Shown here in pieces: positions 56,501 to 64,000 of a stretch of DNA of 64,000 nt. The DNA is from Axinella damicornis. Lineage: Eukaryota > Porifera > Demospongiae > Axinellida > Axinellidae. The stretch covers positions 11,694,932-11,758,931 of the forward strand of contig OZ007507.1 in assembly GCA_963931865.1 (NCBI GenBank), in the 5' to 3' direction. The notes under the pieces are model-generated. The model had not been told where the DNA came from. It searched no databases and saw only the letters and a list, made by a program, of their open reading frames with translations. The translations under genes and the position numbers were made by a program. The stretch's first letter is position 1. Every line of letters starts with the position of its first letter.

Positions 56501-58631
56501 TTCTGCAGCGAACAGAAATGTAGAGGATAGGCAGAACCAGAAATGCCAGGTAGTTCCACACCTCATAGCCTACAATGATGGGATACACAATATGCTTGGT
56601 CGTGGAATTGACGGTAACTGTCCCCAGGATACCACAGAAAGCAGGATCTCCTCCTGGCTGAAAACCTGCACAAGAGAAGTAAAATTTGATTAGAGCTGCT
56701 TTAATCCAGATAAAGTTTGGCAGACATTAGTTATCCTGGTAACTATATTCATGATGGCCTGTCATCCGATCCCTACCATGATTAGTCTCGGTCCCAGACC
56801 CAAACCCACCCCAGCACGGATCGCATCTAGTATCACTCCCCATGCATGATACTGGAAGCGATCCGCGCTGGGGTGGTTTGGGTCTGGGGCCGAGACTATA
56901 CCATGATATGACATGTATGTGCAGTATTCATGTGATACTGGTAAGGTGGTTCGGTTTGAACCCCCCCCCCCCCCCCCATCTTGGCTACAGGCCTGAGAAT
57001 AAATCGTTGCTCAATAACCTTGTAGTAACCAGCTGTCTCTACCATATTGTCTGGTCAAAACACACTGGAAATCCATGGTTTATAAGTAGGTGAGCTCAGT
57101 GCCATGGCGTAGCTGGGGCATGTGCCCTAGCAACTGTGTTTGTTCCCTAGCAACTGCATCCATGAGAAGTGAAATTTGAGTAGAGCTGCTTTAATCCAGA
57201 TAAAGACATTAGTTGTCCTGGTAACTATATTCATGATGGCCTGTCATCTGATCCTTACCATGACTGACAGTGATATGACATGTATGTGCAGTATTGTTTG
57301 AACCCCCCCCCCCCCCCCCCCCCACCTTGGCTACAGGCCTGAGAATAAATTGTTGCCTGAGAATAAATCGTTGCTCAATAACCTTGTACTCAGCTAGTAG
57401 CCAGCTGTCTCTACCATATTGTCTGGTCAAAACACATTGGATGGAGAAATTGTGATAATGAAATCACCCAAACCGACTCAACTAAATAAGTAGCCCCTCT
57501 CTGTCTCTCTCCCTTTCTTTCTCTTACTCTCCAAGAAGGCACACTAACTCACCCAGCAGACCAGTCGCTCCAAGTGACACAGTTATGGCAATTGGAATAC
57601 CCCAGCAAGCAACGTGGAACACAGGCACAAGCAGCTTCGCTACTGCTGGCCACTTGGAGTAGGCAAGCGTGAAGAGGTATGCAGCCACTGCAATAGTCCA
57701 CAGAATGGAACTTTCTGTTCCAAAAACTGAGAATGCAGCCTGAGCAGTGCATAACCAATGAAGCATGGTTCCATTCTCACCATAGGGATCGGTGGTAAAT
57801 GTTCCTAAAAGAATGAAATTAATGGTCACTGAGCTACTTAATTACCGCTACATGAATGACGCAATAATAAGGGTGCCACAGTGGAAGATGCATGAATCGA
57901 TTTACAATAACAGTCATTAATATTGTTTGTTTGGAAATGAACCTCGCTCAGTGGATACTGCCAGGTGAGTTCAGTATAGAACTGCCATAGCAGTTAGTTG
58001 GTGAGTTCATATAGCTGCCATAGCTGTCCCATATTGGCAATAGAGACGCAACGGCTCTATTATCTATGGCAGTCCCTATAGATGAAATTTCCATGGGTAC
58101 AAATGCCTCACAAATATATTTAACCGCACTGCAAGCGATGGAAAGCTGGGAAGGGGCCCGGGAACGAGGCTGTACCTATAGTCAGATCCATCTAGAACTC
58201 ACCTGGCAGTATACCGGGCACTGAGTGAGTTTAGTTCAAAGGCTGTTTCTGTAACGGACAAAGTCAGTGAGGAGGTAAGCGGTACACACCCTGCACGTCC
58301 CGGCATCAGGCTCTTCATGTTGTGTATTTAAGCCCACTCACCCCGTCAATAGTGCCACATGGCTAACATGCAGAGAGGCATATTTACACACTCACGTACC
58401 TATATTCTCGACCAGACCTACGAGGTGTGACGCAGACACTAATAGGTCGGCCACAGAGAGGTTGACTAATAGCAGTCGACCGGTGGTGCGTAGATCGCGA
58501 AACACTGCATACGAGGCGATGACTAGGCTGGCTCCCAGCACCGACAAAAAACTGGAAGCCCCAACACCTACTCTTATCCCGATAACAACGCCCAACGACT
58601 GGGACGGGCTGCTGTTGTTCTCAAGCTCCAT
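53548..58631 (-). CDS. GPR157-like 7TM receptor 9 (five-exon, most divergent member)
   Basis: Five exons: 58631-58400, 57804-57553, 56665-56466 (donor uncertain), 54481-54284 and 53886-53548 (1221 nt, 406 aa). Exon 1 has TM1-TM2 (FLSVLGASLVIASYAVFRDL, LSVADLLVSASHLVGLV). An extra phase-1 intron in extracellular loop 1 separates exon 2, which carries TM3-TM4 (SSILWTIAVAAYLFTLAY, HVACWGIPIAITVSLG). Exon 3 has loop 2 (with Cys but not the GWC motif) and TM5 (GYEVWNYLAFLVLPILYISV). Exon 4 has TM6 (ADWKLISVPLIYMLLRVWS). Exon 5 has TM7 (GVCDSAQGFANGVLFCVCT) and a Cys-rich tail (CCCCTCRRTCYCGCVCCRVC). No GT follows CRIR where the paralogues splice. The best in-phase donor is CGG|GTTAGC at 56466. It is head-to-head with the Ig-domain gene. 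Confidence 0.82.
54764..55365. mobile_element. TIR element GCAGAGGTCGAAAT with a nested MITE
   Basis: GCAGAGGTCGAAAT (54764) faces ATTTCGACCTCTGC (55352-55365). Inside lies a complete copy of another family (55064-55266). It lies in intron 3 of receptor 9. Confidence 0.7.
55064..55266. mobile_element. TIR element, CACTTCGCTTCGAACATGCG family, nested copy
   Basis: GATTTCACTTCGCTTCGAAC faces GTTCGAAGCGAAGTGAAATC, with CGTATTCCGTG/CACGGAATACG next inward. Same family as 5731-5930. Confidence 0.85.
55613..55850. repeat. 20-bp minisatellite, about 11 copies
   Basis: Units of CAGTTGCTAGGGCAYRGAYG, imperfect, in intron 3 of receptor 9. A related GTTCCCTAGCAACTGCAT string occurs at 57149-57166 in inverse orientation. 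Confidence 0.88.
56784..56898. mobile_element. Foldback MITE, TAGTCTCGGTCCCAGACCC subfamily
   Basis: Two arms of about 50 bp around a short spacer, 115 bp, in intron 2 of receptor 9. Confidence 0.8.
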
Positions 58632-58855
58632 GCTTTGACCGGAAGAGGAGTCCAATTAGCGTGTATGAGCTGCAGGGCGGGGCTCGCGAACTTTGGACCA
58701 TAGATGTGCATGTCCGGACCGGCCAACGTTTGTAGCCCCTCCCCCATTCGGCGCCGCTTACATACGCGGGCCGCGCGTTCTGCAAACAGACTACCATTGT
58801 TCTGCAGAGCTGAACCGCCGCGCTGCGGCGCTGAGTTGATAGCACCGACTGCAAC
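58632..58855. promoter_or_regulatory. Candidate bidirectional promoter, receptor 9 / Ig-domain gene
   Basis: 224 bp between divergent ATGs. It includes GCAGGGCGGGGCTCGCG (58674-58690), which shares the GGGCGGGGCTCG core with the receptor 5 and 6 promoters, and a second GC-rich block at 58745-58775. Confidence 0.5.
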
Positions 58856-61800
58856 ATGGACGGGATCAAGCTAATGCTTGTGCTTGTGGTCGCACTTGGA
58901 GTGGAGCGAACGTATTCGCAAGGGCCGAGTAACTTTCGAGTTCTGACAGGATCCGAAGCGCGCGAACTGGAGTTGGGCCAAAACCCTGAGCTGCAGGAGT
59001 TTCTTGCGGGGATAGGAGAGAGAGTGATCATCAATATAACTGGAGGCGAGTCAACAGCCATCTTGCAGGAAGGTGTGAACGCATTAATAGACTGCTTTCC
59101 TTTTCTGAGCAGATTTCCAGGCGGACAGATCTCATGGTTCTTCCGGCGTATCGACCAGTTTGGGAACTCGGTCACCGCAGATTCTGCACTACCGCTCCCG
59201 CCACCTGTTCAAACTGTTCGGAGACGCGTCGAAGGGGAGTTTAATCGCTACTTGAACATCACTCGGACTAGTATCGTATCGGCAGCGGAGGACCCAGACT
59301 CCGCGATCTATACTTGCCAGGTCTGTGTCGCGCAAGGAACGAGATTCGAGGAATGCCGCAATGCGTCGACTCGAGTGTACTTGTTGGGGTCACCACCAGA
59401 TGTCATCTGTGGAGAACCGAACGCAGGTACGAGCCAATGGTGCAGGAATGTCAAATTTTTGAGCTGCGTATTCAAATTTAACATCTACTAAATAATTTGC
59501 TGGTCACTCCCGTAATAGAGTAAGTGTTTGAGCAGAGTCTCGTGTGGCAAGACCCTGTTTTCACTGAGGGAAAGGGTGTGGGACATTCCATAGAGCAGTT
59601 TGTCGCCCGCACTGCAGAGTGCATACCAATCACAGCACAGTATTCAGTCACATGTATGCGATTAGCCAAAAATTTGAGTGAGTAAACTTGAAGCATGCGA
59701 AATGAACTGAGCGAGAAGTGGCTTGACATGCACTTGAGCTGGGACACATTAGAAATCGAAATTGCAAGTCTTATACTTTGCCGATTACTGTCACATACGT
59801 CATGGCAAGATTGCATAACTATATGACAAGAAGCCACTCTATGGCCATGTCCCAGACCCTTTCCCACTGTGTGGGATGGTGTCTGGCCACGCGAAATTAG
59901 TGTGAGGAGTTGCCATTAAGATGCTATAGTCTGACCTGTATTTGGAGGGTCACTTGGTGGTGTAGTAGAATGCAGCATGGCATAGTTTAGTCTCAGAACC
60001 AGACTCCCAACCCAAAGGGGGAGGGCCGGGAGTCTGGTACAGTTGCATCAAGAGTTCATAACAATAAGAGTGTGCAACTGCCATATGGTATCCACTACCA
60101 CCATCTCGGCAGTATGACATGACAAACAGTGTGGTCAACATGTACATAGGCTGTGTAAGAGGCTCTGTAATAATTATTTCACACTTAGCTAGGAGTGTGC
60201 AGCTGCTACTACTGCCGAGATGGTGGTAGTTGAATATAGCTACCATATGCATGTAAAAGGGCGGAATGTGGAATGGAATGGAACGTGGAACGGATGTAAA
60301 ATTTACGCACATGTACAGGACAACACCGCTATCGCCGTAACACTCGCCATGACCACTTTTGTCTGCCAACTGGCAAGACCAGCAGTTTAGCTAGCTACAA
60401 ACCTATGAAATTCTATCACGACGTCATTTTGAGGCAATGAGGTCACGTGTTCGCCAATTGTGCATGCGCAATCCAAAATGCAAGCACATTCTTGTGTTCT
60501 TTTGCTTGTGATGGCTGCGTTTGGCACACTAACAGAATCCCTGTGAATCCGTCATCCGGTGGCTCCTACTGCTACGAGGAATTTCTAACCGCCTTTTCTT
60601 GTCAAGATGTATTGTGACTATGCCATCATGGAGGCGTGGCTTTCTTTTCATGACGTAACTACAGTGCAGAAGTGTGAGGCTATAGAGTTTTGAACATACT
60701 AACTTGGATTAATTGGAGCCATTACAAGCATATGACCTACACGACTGCCATCGAGCTCTCTGAAATTTGAATGCCCCACCCCCTCATCCTCGAAGGCAAC
60801 GACAAGTGTCAGTAAACGACAGCGATCACGACCGTGTGGTCAGAATCTTTGTGTGCCTTTCTTGAGAGCTGTACTGGCAACAAAAGTCAGAGAGAGCGCT
60901 CGAGCAATGGCGGCGACGGCATGACAAAACTCCACCACTAAGGTAAGTTTTAGCACCAAAATTGCATGCTTGGGTTGGGTCACTGCATGATAGCAATCAC
61001 AATGGTGTAGTCAGAATCTCTGTAGGCCATTCCTAAGGTAGTCAAATGTTAATTATTTAATTACAATACACGGCACAATTTTCCCCTACCAGGAGTGTAA
61101 TGTCGTGCCGTAAATAGGGCCGTAGGAGTAGGTGCGGCAGGTGCGGCGGCCGCTGGACCAATAATATGCTCAGTCTGGCTAGCAAGTTGTTGAATCTTGC
61201 AGTTTCATCCCAAGATAATTGCACCAGAAACGATCTCAGAAGGTCTAAAATTCAAAATTTTCCTGGGGGAGGGCCCCCAGACCCCCCTATGTGACGCGCT
61301 TCGCGCGCTTGCTACGCTTCTCGGTTGGCGCGCTGTGCGCGCCATGCCATTGCGCCCCCACGATTTCATCGCTCAAATATGCAAAGCGCTCTTCGCCTGA
61401 CCAAACTAACATTGCTTTCTACGGGCCTGAAATCACTTGCAGCTCTTATTTTTGGGGTTCTTGCATCCATGCGTTAATTCCAAACCAGGCACTTGAACGA
61501 ACTTTGAGCAGTCTAGCTACATGCTCAACTCTGATGATGGTGACAACGAAGGCGGAGACCAATGGTGGACCTACCTATTCATTGGCTAGAGTGATAGGGG
61601 CTACCACATGCCCATAGATAAATGGTTGATCATCTGTGGTTCAAGTAGTGACCAGGCAGTGTGCAGCATGCATATAATTTGGCTTAGACCATGTGGAACG
61701 TATACACATGTACCTGCTAGACTTGCTACTTAACTTGTTCTCATTCCACTAGTAGTCGTCTGTTTACAATTTGCTCATGCTCTGCTCACCCCACAATGCA

Positions 61801-63829
61801 AATTATGCAATGCATTCCCCTAGTATCTATGATTCTGTGAATGGGGTGAATACCTACCCTCAAGGTAAAACAATAATTATGTCACTAAAAAAGTGAGATA
61901 ACGAAATGTAGGGATAGCAAAATGTAAGGAAACAAGTAGCCTCGTTCCCAGGCCCGAGAGAGGGAGGAGAAAAGGGCCTAGTTTCCACTGTTTTGCGCAT
62001 GCGCTTAATTATCTGTAACAGTAGCACGTATTCATAAGGGGGAGGGTGCAAATGACGTCTTCGTAGTCACATGGTTGACCTATCTATTTTGCTACACTGG
62101 TCCTTCATCCGGGCGACACAGCCACAATTGCACTACCACCAGCAACAGACTTACCCGACATTTGTTATTCAAGAAGAGTCTGGTAGCATACCGACTCCAC
62201 CTGGTCGGTGCACAATGGTAGCCACACGAAAACATCCCATCTTCAATTGCAGGTCACTGTTCTAGCTCAATTCAGGAGCGCTTGCCACCTGAGGGCATAG
62301 GAGAGCACGATCGAGAGCTGTTGTAACGCACGCCACTCGCTTGCTATAGCTAGCTAGTTTAGGACCACGTTATCCACTTCGACGTCACGAGTGTACAAAC
62401 ATAATCAAACGTCCACGGTGCCAGTGGAATTTCACCGCTCTTTAGCGCATGCGCAAACAGTGGGAACCAGGCCATTTTCTCCTCGACATCTCGGGCCTGG
62501 AAACGAGGCTAGTAAACAAGGTACTAGCAAGGGTGTAGACAAGGGGTCCACGAGGCTAGGGGGCTGTAGCCGCTGCACCCCCAGTTTAGGGATTTAATAT
62601 TGTAACAATACTCTTTCAATGTATTTATTCAGTGTTATGCGTGATTATTATTTGCTGCGCTATTAGGAGAGAGCATCCGGCCTGCATGCATGGTGCTCTC
62701 CTTTGGGGAAATACAATAGTAGGGCCCGATAAAACAGCACATAAGTAGGTCCCCCCCGGAGAAGCGCGTGTAACTTCCGGAAAATTCAAACTGGGCAAAA
62801 TCCGTAGCATGTACTAAAAATAGCTACAGCGCTTCTAAACACTCTTGTAGTGATTCTTTCTGCCACGTGATAATGGAGTCAATTGACAGGAGCGGTGACA
62901 CGATGGTCATTATTCCGTGTTATTGTGCACATGCAGCTGTGTAGTTCTGAGCCAAGTGACTGCAGGAAGGGACAGCGACAGCTACCAGAGAACGCTCTAC
63001 GGCTGTGCTGAAGGCTAACCTAGTGTACTCGAACAGTCACAACCAACGGTTATTGTGTGGATGTGCTTACCCAAGGCTGGAGGTGGAGGACGTCGACATC
63101 AGCAACGATGGCCATGGTGGGGTATAGGTTCAAATAAGCTCCAACACGTTCACAATTACCGCTGTACAGCTTCAGGTGCAACCGGGTACTCAAGTATTCC
63201 GCCCACACTGTGGGTGCCTATTGAAGTTACACGCTCTTACTCTGGGGGGGGGGGGGGGGGGGGGGGGGCGGGGGGGGTGGTACGCTCTTGCCCAAAATGG
63301 TACAAGATTTTGATCATCCTTGTTCTTTCATGTGCAGGGCCTGTTGTTGTCCGTCCTACCGGTTCAGAGTACCGAATTGGAACCAATTTCTGTCTTGATT
63401 TTGAAGGACCACGGCAGCGAACGTCTGCCACCTTAGACTGCCAGATTGTGCAGCAGAGTATTGAGGACAATATCCCTGGTGCATTCCCAACACCCGATCG
63501 CACATGGGACAAGGATGGTATAATACTCTACTCTGTGGTATCCGAAGAAGACCCCAATCCAGAACTGGAAATGGATTTCTTCATGGAGAACCCCTACCTG
63601 ATGCGCGGACTTGTGGAACCTTCTGGCTTCCCACTAACAATTTTAAGCACTGGTTCCCTCAGATTCAACCATAGATTTACTAATATCTCTTCGATGGGCG
63701 TCTATCCTGCAGATATTACTGTCAGAGATGCTCAACGTCTGGCATTTAACAACATTCTGGGCACATGGACATGCAGTGCTAACAACAGTCTGGGGGGAGA
63801 ATCCTGCTCGTCTACAATCAGAGAGTGTG
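58856..63829 (+). CDS. Ig-domain secreted or membrane protein, 5' part (continues off the right edge)
   Basis: Two exons are visible: 58856-59426 (571 nt, ends phase 1) and 63338-63829 (492 nt, phase 1 at both ends). Exon 1 opens with a signal peptide (hydrophobic LMLVLVVALGV, likely cleaved near residue 22). It then has an Ig-like fold with Cys80, Trp94, Tyr152 and Cys154 (IYTCQVC) and sequons NIT, NIT and NAS. Exon 2 is a second Ig-like unit with Cys in TLDCQIV, Trp in RTWDKDG and GTWTCSANNSLGG at the end. Symmetric phase-1 exons are typical of metazoan extracellular Ig domains. Candidates include an adhesion molecule or an Ig receptor kinase. The rest is outside the window. The 3.9 kb intron holds MITEs and a G run. 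Confidence 0.8.
59427..63337. other. Large intron of the Ig-domain gene
   Basis: No convincing exon in 3.9 kb. It holds a TAGTCTCAGAACCAGACTCC foldback fragment near 59989-60042, NRF1-like palindromes (about 60467 and 61995), a CpG-rich patch at 61285-61360 and a 575-bp TIR element at 61937-62511. A G run at 63245-63277 lies 60 bp before the acceptor. Confidence 0.6.
61937..62511. mobile_element. Longest copy of the TAGCCTCGTTCCCAGG family (575 bp)
   Basis: The left end TAGCCTCGTTCCCAGGCCCG and right end CGGGCCTGGAAACGAGGCTA extend into inverted repeats of about 65 bp, including GGGAGGAGAAAAGGGCCTAG / CCAGGCCATTTTCTCCTCGA and a GCGCATGCGC block. The interior of about 445 bp has no transposase frame. 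It could be the parent form of the 50-130 bp foldbacks. Confidence 0.75.
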
Positions 63830-63874
63830 GTAAGGGATCCAGCTAACCTGACGTGAACTGATCCATTGTTGGAC

Positions 63875-64000
63875 TTCACACGGCAAGAGAACTTTATTGA
63901 CAACGTTTTGATCAGACTGTGCCGATCTTCCTCAGGACCTGAGGAAAATCGGCACAGTCTGATCGAAACGACCTGAGGAAGATCGCCACAGTCTGATCGA
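63875..64000. repeat. Inverted and direct repeat at the right edge
   Basis: A stem of GATCAGACTGTGCCGATCTT and CCTCAGG is answered by CCTGAGGAAAATCGGCACAG and TCTGATC. A second copy in direct orientation follows (CCTGAGGAAGATCGCCACAG, TCTGATCGA). The element is truncated by the window end. Confidence 0.8.

Noticed and set aside
63055..63337. Upstream extension of the second Ig exon
   Set aside because: The frame is open only through a G homopolymer. A clear acceptor at 63336-63337 restores phase 1 with exon 1.

Overview
This is eukaryotic, intron-rich DNA from a compact metazoan genome. A demosponge is the best guess, inferred from the gene content: a CatSper channel subunit, a tandem family of GPR157/cAMP-receptor-like 7TM receptors, and an Ig-domain protein whose Ig exon is flanked by phase-1 introns. 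Further support comes from short introns, 80-320 bp divergent promoters and a very high density of small inverted-repeat elements. No species assignment is possible from the window alone. All gene models below were built by hand from splice-site phase, motif order and paralogue comparison.

Layout. (1) 312-4765 (-): 5' part of a sugar-nucleotide-type nucleotidyltransferase that runs off the left edge, probably into a glucuronokinase-like GHMP kinase domain. (2) 5083-9642 (+): a complete CATSPER3-like gene, 10 exons, about 400 aa, divergent from the previous gene. (3) 10322-14712 (-): receptor 1. (4) 14713-16933: mostly repeats, with weak exon candidates. (5) 16934-20146 (-): U2AF1, 8 exons, 214 aa. 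(6) 22136-58631: eight more receptors of the same family (2, 3, 4, 7 and 9 on minus; 5, 6 and 8 on plus). The last intron of receptor 6 carries a 3.3 kb LTR retrotransposon with identical LTRs, a 5-bp target duplication and no reverse transcriptase; a hAT-like MITE is nested in its gag. (7) 58856-63829 and beyond (+): an Ig-domain secreted or membrane protein running off the right edge.

How the genes relate. The nine receptors share TM motifs and fall into two architectures. Receptors 5, 6, 7 and 9 carry a phase-1 intron before a GWC-type extracellular loop 2/TM5 exon. Receptors 2, 3, 4 and 8 have TM1-TM5 in one exon. Receptor 1 has the sequence style of the second group but keeps the intron of the first. 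Tandem duplication, inversion and intron loss therefore built the cluster. Receptors 4/5 and 7/8, receptor 9/Ig and the nucleotidyltransferase/CATSPER3 pair are head-to-head and probably share promoters.

The non-coding remainder is dominated by foldback MITEs (about 20 copies of one TAGCCTCGTTCCCAGG-ended family), other TIR elements with 8-bp or TTAA targets, minisatellites, (CA)n arrays and at least 15 long poly(C)/poly(G) runs. I saw no tRNA, rRNA, CRISPR or prokaryotic feature.
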